Part shown: positions 11,519-24,005 of the stretch, in pieces
Layout: every line of letters starts with the position of its first letter
How positions within the stretch are numbered: position 1 is the stretch's first letter
Source of the DNA: Theropithecus gelada
Lineage: Eukaryota > Chordata > Mammalia > Primates > Cercopithecidae
NCBI RefSeq assembly: GCF_003255815.1
Contig: NC_037669.1
Location: 117,573,195 to 117,637,194, forward strand
DNA length: 64,000 nt
Direction of reading: 5' to 3'
Program-made: the position numbers and the translations under genes
The notes under the pieces: model-generated
Seen by the model: only the letters and a program-made list of their open reading frames with translations
Databases searched by the model: none
Told to the model about the DNA's origin: nothing

Positions 11519-13409
11519 TGCCCCTGTGGCTACCTGCCTGTGATTTAGTAGCTCCCCTCCAGCAATGGATCCAGAGGCCAGCCCAAGTGTTCTCTTGGAC
11601 TGGAGGCTGACTCTGGTACTGTCTCTACTGGTGGGGTGCTGCCAACCCAATGTGCATGAATTTAATTGCAATAGAGAAAGATTCCTGGGGAGACATCCTA
11701 TAACTAGCCCTGTCATAGGGTGCTGTAACTGTAGCCCCAAAATAGGGTGTCTGTCTGTATCCCAGTCATGGAGTGTCTGTAGATATAGCCCCATTATGAG
11801 GTGTCTAGTTTGATGAGTATCCTAGGTGCTGCCAATGCCTCCTTTCTGCTCCCAATTGGTTTGACTCCTTCAGGGGTCTCAGTTTTTCTGTAGTCCCATG
11901 GTGGGGTGCCTGTCTGTAGCCTCTCTGCAGGGTCTCTGTCTTGGTTCAGCTCCTTTGAGAGTTTTTATTGACTCTCCCTAATTAGTAGAAAGAGTCTTGG
12001 TTTGGGAGACTTGTCCCCAATCAGTATGATTTTGGGGAGATTTCTTAGATGGAGAATAGGAAGATAGTTTGGAAGGGTACTTTTGGAGTTCTTGGTTAGG
12101 GATCTTGATTTGGAAGGCTTTCTGTCCATCTTGTCTTTGCGTGTGTCAGAAGGAATTGCTGATGGAAGTCTAGCAGGCCTAACTCAGAGAACCCTCCTTA
12201 TTTTTCTGGTCACATTTGGTGACCCCTGAAGAAAGCTCAACAGGGCTGATTTGGGGTACGTATTCACTCTTCATCTTGCCCAGAGACCACCCATTGAATT
12301 ACCGGTTGGAGGTCATCCCTCCCTACTTGGAATGGATCAAAGACAACAGGGACCAATAGAAGAAAGTTTGAGCCTTGCTGGATCAGTATTGGTGGCTGAA
12401 TGAGGTGATTAATGTCTGTTTTATTATGTGTATTTTGCTTTGGCTGGGATGGAAAATGTTAATTTGGTTCCCCATGCAGCCTGCTGAGAGCATCTTGCAA
12501 AATTGAAATATTTTGCCTATAGTTCCATAAAACAGATAAGGGTGATTTTTTTTTGTAAAGTGGCTTGACCCCACAGCTATGGCGCAGCAAGCAATGCCAT
12601 CAAAAGCCACTCTATTCTTCTGGAAGCTGCAGAAAAAGGGAACCTGGAAACCTTGTATGTTAGCAAAAAGGGTAAAAAATTCTTACCAACCAAGTTTCTG
12701 GTGTCTCACACTCTCTGTTTGTGTACGCATGTGTAAATGGCAAACATCACTATTTGTCTCCTTTGCAAGCATTTGATGAATAGAAGAAAGGATTTGTGAC
12801 ACTGGTCTTAAGCTGTAGCAAATCTGGTGTGATTTGTACTAAGAATTTGTCTTTTTGTGTCATTCTGTAATGGAGAGAGGAGTGTCACAGGATAGAATGT
12901 GGATTTAGAATCCCTATAAGCCTGCTGAAGCCAGCTCAGCAGGCTGGTCAGTTACAAACTTTGCTACAGGTCCCTGAAACCAATACCGGATGAAATTCTG
13001 TCTTGTTTTGTGTCCTTAAGAAATTAAGCTTGTGGACATGTGGGGATATTTTCCCTTGGTTTCTGCCATCCAAAGGACAGAAATTTGGGGGTTCATGTCA
13101 TGGTTATCCCTAAAAGTTATCTTGAGCTTTTAAGAGCCTTTGCAAGCTCGAAATTGGCTTCTAGGCTACTTCTCAGAAGAACAATAGAAACTGCTCAATG
13201 CTGTAACTTAGTAGCTAAGACTTTGTCTTTTGACAATGGTAGCCTAGGTTCAATTCTTGGCTTAGGGAGTGAGTACTTTCTAGTTTGCTATTTGAGTAAT
13301 TTTTTGCCATGTATTGATTCTTTTCGCTCATTGTCCACTTCTGATTTCCTGTCTTTATTTTCCTTTCTCCTTCCTCTTTCTAACCTTTGAAGAGATTCTA
13401 ATTCTTGTT

Positions 13410-13477
13410 AAAAAAAAAAAAAAAAGAAGAAGAAGAGGAAAAAGAAAAGAAAGAAAGAAAAGATAAAGAAGAAAGAA
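13410..13477 (+). repeat. Purine-rich simple repeat (A/GAA/GAAA)
   Basis: A run of A followed by imperfect AAG and AAAG units, inside the ERV interior. Possibly a degenerated A-rich tail or an expansion. Confidence 0.85.
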
Positions 13478-15750
13478 ACTACTTAACAACTCTTTGAGAC
13501 ACCTTAGCATCCATGGTTAAGTTATAACCTTAGTTAAAACTTATTAATTTTATGTGGAGGGTTCTCTGTGGCAGAATTCAAAAGCCAGAAATATTGGCTG
13601 TTCTGGCTAGAGTCTGGCAATAAGAAATTTTTAAGAAAAAAAAGCACTGTGGTTAAAATCAGCTTAATTAAAATAAGATATCCAAGTTGTATACATATTT
13701 AAAAGACCTTTATGTTTTTTCTCTTCTTGGACCTTATTTTTCTGAATGAAAGAAAAGATTTTTCTTTTCAGTTGACTGAATTGTTTTTCTCCATTTAGTC
13801 TTCTTGCCACTCTTCATGTCAACATGAGAGAACTTAAGATAAACTCTAACAGCCTGGGACTCCTGGGGAAAAGCAGAGAAGGTGCCATAAACCCCATTTT
13901 AGGGAAAAAAAAAACCTGTTTTCCTCATGGAACCCCAGGAATTGAGAGAAAATAAATCCCTCTAAAATCTAAGGCTTTGTTCTGTTTCACACTGTGTTAG
14001 CTGACTTCTTTAACTTTTGGGGGATATCAGAAATAATTTTGCATTATGGGAGAACTTTTAGCCTTGGTGTGTAACAACTAGGTAGGAAATAGGAAATACA
14101 CTTTAAGGGATGGCTAATGGCAGTTATGCAGGAATACTTGGCTCTTTGCTTGGTTGGATTAGAGAAGTATGCTCTTGGCCACCCGGAAGACATGGAAACA
14201 TCCCCACCACCCATTGAGAGGTGAGACCCCCATGGGAGATTGGCTGATTACAAAATGGGCTGATAGGCTTTGGGATGCCTTGCAATGAAATGCACCATAG
14301 AAGCATTACACTATCTTCTCCCATAATATTCCTCCCGTTTTGCAAGATCCAGGAGTCATCATTAAATGACACCCTTAATTTGGGGGATCTGTTTTTGCCT
14401 TCCAGCTGTGCCTGCTTATTAGGTCCTAGAAACTGCAAGCTTTCCTGGCCCTGTTCCTCCAAGGGCTCCACCCTGAAGCCAGTAATGCAATTAAGAAACA
14501 TTCAAACGAAAAATCTTACAACTACTGGATCTTCTGTCTGTCTGTGTATTTATATGTATTGTCTGTGTGGTGTTTATATATAAAAGAGCTCTGATTAACT
14601 GTCTTGGAAAGATAAGCACTTAAATCATATTTCAGCAGAAAAATAGAAACTTTAATGCCTGTTTGTTCACATGACTTTAGTAATCTTTTGGGAATAAAGA
14701 CAGTTTTAAAGCCTATTGGTAAAACAAAAGCATCTTCAAAATTTAGACATTTGGTCTGAATTAAGGCCAGATAGCAGATTTCTATGTGCTTTAAGGTCAT
14801 AAACTGCTTCTTTGACTTTTGAAAATTGTTTAATTTACCTACATTGTAGCATTAGATTCTAGATAAGGCCTGGGGATATGTGGAGTTAGCCATGATCCCT
14901 GGTTATGCTGGAAAAAGTCAGACCTTATCTGCACTTCTGTCTGATGTCCTAGGCTCCAAACCTAGTACATAATTAAAATTGCTAACTTATCAAGTTTTTC
15001 ACCAAAATAAAAGTTGCTAAGAGTGACCATTTTAACATGTAATTGAGACTAGTAGAGAGACAGTTTTACATGCAAGGTTGCAAGGTATAGAGGGAAAGTA
15101 GAATATGGTTTTGGTAGGTGATTGTAAGAAGGCATGGGAATATGGTTTTTGTTAAATGGAATGTAATTTTGCCTAATTCAGAAGGTTTTAAAGATTGTCT
15201 TAACCTGAAAGAGTAATGGGACAAAACTGAAAGTTTAAGCAAGTTGAAAAGTGTTTTGATGGTTTGATCTTGTAAAAAAATAAAGTCTGTGGGTATAAGC
15301 AAGTTGGCTAAGATTGGAAGGGGATTATTTAGTTTCTTTTTTCTGTAGGTTAAACATTTAAATAAAAGCACACTGATGCGGGACCAGAATCTGGGCCCAC
15401 GTGTCTGAATAACAGGGTTTTCTTAGAAAACTCATCTGCTGTTTAACAGAAAATTGTAAAGGGTTCTAAAAGGTTTATGAAAATCTTACATTATGGTCAA
15501 ATGAATTAAAATTGGACAGATTTCTAAAATTTTATGAAAATGAAGTGTTATTATTAAAGATGCACTAATGCAAACACGAAATTTGGTTTTCCCTTTTGAA
15601 AAAGATTTTTATGTAACATTGACACAATGAAAGATTTTTGTTTGCCTTTCAAGTAAACTACAAAAAAGTGGGGGGAGGGGAGAGGAGAGAGAAGATGCAT
15701 ATTCAGTTGGCCTCATGCTGTCTTCATTGAGCCTTGTTGCTTGAAATGCT

Positions 15751-16660
15751 GAGTATCCTATCAGAGTCTACAAATAACTCAAACAAATCACCAAGAAGAA
15801 AAAAAACAGTACCATCGAAAAGTAGGCTAAGGACATGAATAGACAATTCTCAAAAGAAGATATACAAATGACCAACAAACACATGAAAAAATATTCAACA
15901 TCACTAATTATTAGGTAAATATATATGAAAACCACAATGCAATACCACCTCACTCCTGCAAGAATGGCTATAATAAAAAAAAAAATCAAAAAATAAAAGA
16001 TGTTGGCATTGATACAGTGAAAAGGGAACACTTTTACACCATTGGTGGAATGTAAACTAGTACAACCACAATGGAAAACAGTGTGGAAATTCCTTAAATA
16101 ACTAAAACTGGATCTACCATTTAGTCCAACAACCCCACTCCTTGGTAGCCACCCAAAGGAAAATAAGTCATTATACAAAAAATATACTTGCACACGCATG
16201 TTTATAGTAGCACAATTCACAAATGCAAAAATATAGAACCAGCCCAAATGCCCATCAATTGAGTGGATAAAGAAAATGGGTTACACATACACACACACAC
16301 CATGGAATACTACTCAGCCATAAAAAGGAACAACATAATGGCATTTGCAGCAACCTGGATGGAATTGGAAACCGTTATTCTAAGTGAAGTAACTCAAGAA
16401 TGGCAAACCAAACATCATATGTTCTCACTCAAAATTGGGGGCTAAGCTATGAGGAGGCAAGAGCATAAGAATGATACAATGGACTTTGGGGACTTGGGGG
16501 AAAGGGTGGTAGGTGGGTGAGGGATAAAAGATTACACATTGGTTACAGTGTACACTGCTTGGATGATCGGGGCACCAAAGTCTAAGAAATTACTAGTAAA
16601 GAATTTATTCACATAACCAAATGCCACTCCTTCACCCTAAACCATTGAAATACAAAAGGA
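15751..16660 (+). mobile_element. Older L1 3' end (L1MA/L1PB type), sense
   Basis: ORF2 carboxy-terminal and 3'UTR sequence in + orientation. Landmarks are GAATAGACAATTCTCAAAAG, ATACTACTCAGCCATAAAAA, ATCATATGTTCTCACTCA and, in the 3'UTR, GGGATAAAAGATTACACATT and GGTTACAGTGTACACTGCTT. The 3'UTR type with 'acattggttacagtgtacac' belongs to late L1M or L1PB elements. It is older than the twin-primed L1 to its right. The copy is 5' truncated. The antisense 159-codon frame at 15768-16247 is a shadow. Confidence 0.88.
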
Positions 16661-16701
16661 AAAAGGATCAGACTGAGCTATAGCAGAGATTTTGGAATTA
16701 T

Positions 16702-16719
16702 TAGACCAAGAATTTTTTT
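16702..16719 (+). repeat. Target duplication, left copy, of the twin-primed L1
   Basis: TAGACCAAGAATTTTTTT here matches TAGACCAGGAATTTTTTT at 19891-19908 with one mismatch. The copies directly flank the L1, so its boundaries are exact. Confidence 0.92.
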
Positions 16720-16767
16720 TTATTATACTTTAAGTTATAGGGTACATGTGCACAATGTGCAGGTTTG

Positions 16768-17439
<672 letters not shown>

Positions 17440-17566
17440 TCATTTGTCAATTTTGGCTTTTGTTACCATTGCTTTTGGTGTTTTAGACATGAAGTCCTTG
17501 CCCAAGCATATGTCCTGAATGGTATTACCTAGGTTTTCTTCTGGGGTTTTCATGGTGTTAGGTCTA

Positions 17567-17740
<174 letters not shown>

Positions 17741-17743
17741 TTA

Positions 17744-17887
<144 letters not shown>

Positions 17888-18213
17888 TCAGCGTAGGATT
17901 GTCTTAGCAATGCAGGCTCTTTTTTGGTTCCACATGAACTTTAAAGTAGTTTTTTCCAATTCTGTGAAGAAACTCATTGGTAGCTTGATGGGGATGGCAT
18001 TGAATCTATAAATTACCTTGGGCAGTATGGCCATTTTCACAATATTGATTCTTCCTATCCATGAGCATGGTATGTTCTTCCATTTGTTTGTGTCCTCCTT
18101 TATTTCATTGAGCAGTGGTTTGTAGTTCTCCTTGAAGAGGTCTTTCTTATCCCTTGTAAGTTGAATTCCTAGGTATTTTATTCTCTTTGAAGCAATTGTG
18201 AATGGGAGTTCAC

Positions 18214-18660
<447 letters not shown>

Positions 18661-18736
18661 TCAAAGGCCTTTTCTGCATCTATTGAGATAATCATGTGGT
18701 TTTTGTCTTTGGTTCTGTTTATATGATGGATTATGT

Positions 18737-19186
18737 TTATTGATTTGCATATGTTGAACCAGGCTTGTATCCCACGGATGAAGCCCACTTGATCATGTTG
18801 GATAAGCTTTTTAATGTGCTGCTGGATTCGGTTTGCCAGTATTTTACTGAGGATTTTGCATCAAAGTTCTTCAGGGATATCGGTCTAAAATTCTCTTTTT
18901 TGGTTGTGTCTCTGCCAGGCTTTGGTATCAGGATGATATTGGCCTCATAAAATGAGTTAGAGAGGATTCCCTCTTTTTCTATTGATTGGAATAGTTTCAG
19001 AAGGAATGGTACCAGCTCCTCCTTGTATCTCTGATAGAATTCAGCTGTGAATCCATCTGATCTTTTTTTGATTGGTAAGATATTAATTATTGCCTCAATT
19101 TCAGAGCCTGTTATTGGTCTATTCAGAGATTCAACTTCTTCCTGGTTTAGTCTTGGGAGGGTGTATGTGTCCAGGAATTTATCCAT
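18737..19186 (-). pseudogene. L1 ORF2 fragment upstream of the RT core
   Basis: A 149-codon open remnant of L1 ORF2, antisense. The signatures [14 protein letters not shown] and [12 protein letters not shown] belong to the linker and fingers region ahead of the RT catalytic core. A frame change separates it from the 18591-18788 piece, which holds [13 protein letters not shown]. Confidence 0.88.
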
Positions 19187-19351
19187 TTCTTCTAGATTTT
19201 CTAGTTTATTTGTGTGGAGGTGCTTCTAGTATTCTCTGATGGTAGTCTGTATTTCTGTGGGATCGGTGGTGATATCCTCTTTATCATATTTTATTGCATC
19301 TGTTTGATTCTTCTCTGTTTGCTTCTTTATTAGTCTTGCTATTGTGTATCA

Positions 19352-19890
<539 letters not shown>

Positions 19891-19908
19891 TAGACCAGGA
19901 ATTTTTTT

Positions 19909-20040
19909 CAAAAACATAAGCAAAAATAAAAATTTATCTAAGATAGGAGTTGTAACCTTTGAGAAAATGTACTATTTTTCCATATAGTCAGGTATAGCAG
20001 AATGATATAAGGAAATTAAATTTCTTCACAATTTAAAATA
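19909..20040. other. Tail of the composite insertion, unassigned
   Basis: This AT-rich sequence continues 16661-16701 across the L1 insertion. The joined stretch GATTTTGGAATTATTAGACC vaguely resembles old L1 5' sequence, but I do not assign it. It ends ATTTAAAAT, possibly a worn A-tail, directly before the second copy of the 17-bp duplication. Confidence 0.4.
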
Positions 20041-20098
20041 AATAAATTACCCAGTTTCAGGTAGTATCTTTATAGCAGTGTGAAAACAGAGTAACACA
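20041..20098 (+). mobile_element. MaLR LTR, right part of a split copy
   Basis: It comprises the second copy of AATAAATTACCCAGTTT and the missing LTR end CAGGTAGTATCTTTATAGCA through GAGTAACACA. The original target duplication GGTAG follows at 20099-20103, identical to 10999-11003. This completes the LTR that starts at 11004. Confidence 0.9.
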
Positions 20099-20103
20099 GG
20101 TAG

Positions 20104-21215
20104 TAATAGAAATATGTTGTTTCCAGATACCAAAATCTTTCTACATTTTCATCTTTATCACTCAGTTTATGTTCTCCTGTAAGAGTCAATTCTGTCTCCA
20201 TCCTTGAACTGGAGCACATGACTTAGTACTAATCCAATCAAGGTATCATATTTGCTTAATTCTTATGATTGAGTGAGAATGTGACCTAAGTGAAGCCAAC
20301 TAGAAATAATCTCAAGATTTTATAAAAGCTACTGCAAGAGATTTGCATTTTTTACCATTTGGCCTGAAGTTATGAAAAAATGTAAGTAACGGCAGCATAG
20401 CAGCCATTTTGTGGTGAAGATGAAACAGCATGCCACAGAATTAAGTCAAAAGTAGTATAATAACAGAGCTAAGTAGTACCAATAAATGGAGAGAACTGGG
20501 CCCCAGTGACATTGTGTGAACCCAATATTTCAAGCCAGATCTAAGTGTGATTCAGTTACATTAGACAATACATTCCCTTTTGGCTTAATCAACTTTTTCT
20601 TCTCTCTTGCCAACAAAAGAATCCTACCTGATTATGGAGGTACAATGATAGCTCTGTTGATTCTTCCTATTCAGCTTTCTAACTCAGTATAGAAAGTGTG
20701 GTATACTCTGAACTGGAATAAAAATAAGTATTTTTTTCAAAGTAAGGATAAAAATAAGAATTATTCATTCAAAACAATCTTCATGAGAAATCTATGAAGA
20801 CAGAAGATATTCTATATGATGTTTAAGATGATTTTTCTACAGTAGAGTTCTCCTGGAGCAAAATAAAATAACTTATTTTGTGGTAATAAATTAACATTGT
20901 GATTTTGCAAAGTCTGTTTGATTCTAACAGTCATGTTCTTTCAATTGCACCACTTGGTTCATGACCAATGAATGGTCTACACCTTGTATGTTTTATGAAT
21001 AAAATCCCCAGACTAATTCAAAACAATATGCAGAACCTTCTCTGCCTTTTCCCAAATCATTAATCTATTATAGTCATAATATTCAGAGACTTATTATGAC
21101 CATGTCACTGTCAACTCTCCTCCTTTCAGCTTCACTGAAAAAAAATCTCTTGCTGTTGTCCATCTTAAAAGCAAGATCCTCCAGTTCTGAAAGCTCTGTA
21201 ACAGAGAGATTCACT
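20104..21215. other. Intergenic DNA with a possible old LTR-like repeat
   Basis: Between about 20205 and 20640 the order GAGCACATGACTTAGTAC, TTAATCAACTTTTTCTTCTC, GCCAACAAAAGAATCCTACC resembles the end of a common old mammalian MER/LTR repeat, which I cannot name. The rest looks unique. The 33-bp source of a distant copy at 21508 lies at 20516-20548. Confidence 0.35.
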
Positions 21216-21219
21216 TATT

Positions 21220-21380
21220 CTTCCATTCAAGAAAACTTATTCAGTGCTTATTATGTTCCAGTATTTTGCCGGGTACATAATAACAAAGGTGAATTTAAAG
21301 AAGAAGAAGAAAAGACATGCCTTCTGCCAGATGAAGCTAGCAGTCTAACGCAGAGAAAACAAAGTTCTCATTTAAGAAAT
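21220..21380 (-). mobile_element. L2 LINE 3' end fragment, antisense
   Basis: CAGTGCTTATTATGTTCCAG, then GTACATAATAACAAAGGTGA, then CTTCTGCCAGATGAAGC, then AGTCTAAC follows the antisense L2 tail order. It overlaps a 110-codon + strand frame (21096-21428) that has no motif and is treated as chance. Confidence 0.5.
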
Positions 21381-21496
21381 TTCTCAGCTAGAAAATTTAG
21401 ACAAAGATTGATTTTCATTACTGAGTAAAAGTAACTCTTAATAATTGATCAGAGGGTAGAGGAGCTGAAGGGACGCCACATCATTTTTAGAATACT

Positions 21497-21571
21497 TAAA
21501 TAGCAGAGTGAACCCAATATTTCAAGTCAGATCTAAGTGTCAGATCTATTTTAAAATAAAATAGCAGAGTG
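21497..21571. repeat. Templated insertion flanked by 13-bp direct repeats
   Basis: The AAATAGCAGAGTG motif occurs twice, near 21498-21510 and 21559-21571. Between them lies GAACCCAATATTTCAAG..., part of a 33-base segment (21508-21540) that copies 20516-20548 with one mismatch. The copy sits about 1 kb from its source, in the same orientation. This resembles a templated repair insertion. Confidence 0.75.
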
Positions 21572-21579
21572 GCTTAAAA

Positions 21580-22379
21580 AACATAATGAACTAAGTAACC
21601 TGAAAGAACTTCTAATATAAAAATCTAGATATGTTGGATCTAATATAACAACCATCCTTTAAATTTATAACTGAGCACATAATAAATCAATGCAATTCAA
21701 GTAGGAGGAAAAAATAACAAAAACAAACAAACAAAACGTTAGGGGTAAGGGGATAAGGGAGTAAGGAAGATTCTAAAGGTAGCAACCAGAATGGAAGCTA
21801 AATTAGCTGATTTCACTAACCAGTAGGCTTAGGTTTAATGGACTTAACAGAGATACGAGAAAATGATTATTTCCTTTTACACGGACAAGAATTTAAGTCA
21901 CATGATCCAGATAACCTCATAACATAAAGAAATCCCATGTTGGTAAAAATTAATTCTGCCTTTAAAAATATATTTCCAAAAAGAGAGAAAACATCAGAGG
22001 ATTCTCATAGATAACATCTCAACAAAAATAAACTCACCTTCAAAATTATATAACTCATGAGGAAATAGGCCATTATAAATGAGAACCTACAGAGCCAACA
22101 AATAGCCAACATAGACCTCTAAAAATATATAATAAAATTATCAGTTTTATAATAAATAAGTATATTTAAGATGTATAAAGAATTTAAAATATTTTATTAT
22201 TTTATTTTTAATATTTTAAATTATTTTTAATATATTATTTTAAATTCTTTATTATTGTAACTTATTACCATTGGTAATAGCTTACCATTAAATAATATGT
22301 GGCAGAATTGAAGGAAAACAACACAATAGAAATTTCAGAAATCAAATTACCATCCAACTTAAAAATTCAATCAATAGAT
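21580..22379. other. Intergenic DNA, AT-rich, no gene
   Basis: No repeat is recognised with confidence. It contains an AT-rich inverted repeat (22177-22250). Nearby is a small palindrome, ATTACCATTGGTAAT, around 22263. Confidence 0.45.
22177..22250. repeat. AT-rich inverted repeat
   Basis: AAAGAATTTAAAA (22177-22189) and its exact complement TTTTAAATTCTTT (22238-22250) flank a 48-base A/T-only loop with further partial complementarity. It could extrude as a cruciform. It looks like simple AT drift and not a known element. Confidence 0.7.
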
Positions 22380-23480
22380 TAAGCAGAAGAGTAGACGTAG
22401 GTAAATAGATAAATAAGCTGGAATGTAGATCTGAAGAGTTTAACTCGAATAAAGAATACAAAATAAAGAGATGGAAAATATAAACAAAAGTGAGAGATCA
22501 GGAAAATAGAGTAAGACCCAACATATATCTAAGTGATGTTAAAGTAAAAGTAAATACAAAGAATGGGTAAGAGGCAAAATTAGAAGTGATAATGAGTTAG
22601 AATTTTTTCCTAGAAATGATAAGTTATGAATCACCTGTTCAGAAAACACATGACTGGAATAAGCAAAAATAAATAAAAACCTGGACATAGTATGATATAC
22701 TTGAATATACCAAAGAGAAACAGCAAATCCTAGTAGTGCTAAGTGAAAGATAGATAACCTACAAAAAAAAAAAAAAAAAAAAAGACAGGTAAGCCAAAGG
22801 CAAACTTCACAAGATGCAAGAAAAAGAGAAGACCTGAATGATATCTGAAGGTATTGAGTGAAAATAACAATCAACCTAGAGTTTTCTATCTGGTGGAACA
22901 TCTAAAGAAAATATTTCACAATGATAGAAATTGAATTAGGGCTGAAATTACAAAAATAAAGGTGAGAAAAATGTGGCAATGGTGCATATATACAACAATA
23001 AATCGAATGAAAAAGTAATAAAAACATTACTTACTCTAAGACTTACAAAGTTAGATGGAACTAAAAGCTGACACCAGTAACGTATAAGACGGGAAGAAAC
23101 TAGAAATGAAGTGTTCTATGTTTTTGGTGTGCTATTAGATGCCCTTAAATATGCTGTTTAATTTTAGAGTTTGTTAAGTGTCATATGCATACATGTTAAA
23201 ATTTTAAGGACAGTCATTAAAAATTATAAAGAAAGTATATAAATTTGAAAACCTGTAAGGTAGGAAAATGAAATGAAAACAAAATAAAACTTGAAATATC
23301 AAAAGATAGAATAGAAAAGCAACTCACAGAAAGAGTAGGACAAATAGAAGACTCACAATGTATCAGGGTTGACAGTATGTACAGAAACTGCAATAAAGGA
23401 TTTTTAAAATAAAATTGCGTAGAAGATGTACACACAAAATTGTAAAATTCGATGGAAGGTAGAATGCGATTAAGATGTTG
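22380..23480 (+). mobile_element. Old L1M/HAL1-like fragment, sense
   Basis: Diverged sequence follows the end of L1M ORF1 into the inter-ORF region. CAAAGGCAAACTTCACAAGA, GAAAATAACAATCAACCTAG and AGTTTTCTATCTGGTGG echo the ORF1 segment 'gtcaacctagaattctatacccagc'. A 22-base A run interrupts it near 22762. All frames are broken. The 120-codon antisense frame at 22539-22901 is a shadow. Confidence 0.5.
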
Positions 23481-23822
23481 AATATCATATACAAGAAAAT
23501 TACTGGAAAAAGTAAGCTGGTGTGACTTTAAAGATGTCTTACAAAATGGATTATGAGGTCAAAAGCATTTGCATAAAGATATTTACTTCATAATCTTAAA
23601 AGGTGCATTTCCCCAAGAATCTATTACAATTCTAAATATGTATGTACTTGATAGTATCTCTCACAACTATTAATGCAAAACTTGATCAAATTTTACAGAA
23701 GCCAAATCCACAAATCATTTGTGAAAGTTCAATACACATTTTTTTTTGTTAACTGAGAGCTCAGCTATTTTATGAATATATATAAAATCAATAAAGATTT
23801 GAACAAATTAACAAGCTTGCTC

Positions 23823-24005
23823 TATTAGTCTGTTCAGGCTGCTATAACATAATACCACAGACTAGGTGGCTTAAAAAACAGAAATTTATTTCTCAAAAAC
23901 TGCAGGCTGAGAAGTCCAAGATCAAAGCGTCAGAAAGATAAGTTTTATTCTGAGGCCTCCTCTTGACTTTTAGGCTGCTGCCACCTTGCTGTGCTCACAT
24001 GACTT
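23823..24005 (-). mobile_element. MLT1-type MaLR LTR fragment, antisense
   Basis: TATTAGTCTGTTCAGGCTGC, then ATACCACAGACTAGGTGGCT, then ACAGAAATTTATTTCTC, then GAGAAGTCCAAGATCAA, and finally TGCTGCCACCTTGCTGTGCT is the antisense order of an MLT1 LTR. It stops abruptly at 24005, where it meets a T run, so only the 3' half of the LTR is present. Confidence 0.75.

Larger units (their letters stand above)
11332..15750 (+). mobile_element. Decayed ERV1 (tRNA-Pro primed) R-U5 and interior
   Basis: The segment begins with an LTR 3' portion of about 165 bp. It contains AATAATAAAACTC, a likely poly(A) signal, and ends GGTGGTTACA. A primer-binding site at 11501-11518 follows, then several kilobases of degenerate provirus-like interior. 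No gag, pro, pol or env frame survives. The longest frames, about 100-125 codons, lack retroviral motifs. The U3 half of the 5' LTR is absent. Taken with the flanking 17-bp duplication, this fits L1-mediated retroposition of an ERV transcript starting at R. The 3' limit is unclear, because an older L1 tail begins near 15751. Confidence 0.65.

Noticed and set aside
13200..13275. tRNA-like stretch (GTAGCCTAGGTTCAATTCTTGG) resembling a B box
   Set aside because: No acceptor stem or consistent cloverleaf can be drawn. The phrase seems to be part of the ERV interior, so no tRNA is called.
13040..13390. 116-codon sense frame in the ERV region
   Set aside because: It does not show gag, protease, polymerase or envelope motifs. 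It is flanked by dense stops, as in decayed provirus DNA.
15768..16247. 159-codon antisense open frame
   Set aside because: It is the complement of an L1 ORF2 3' end that reads in the sense direction. Hydrophobic composition results from the A-rich sense strand.
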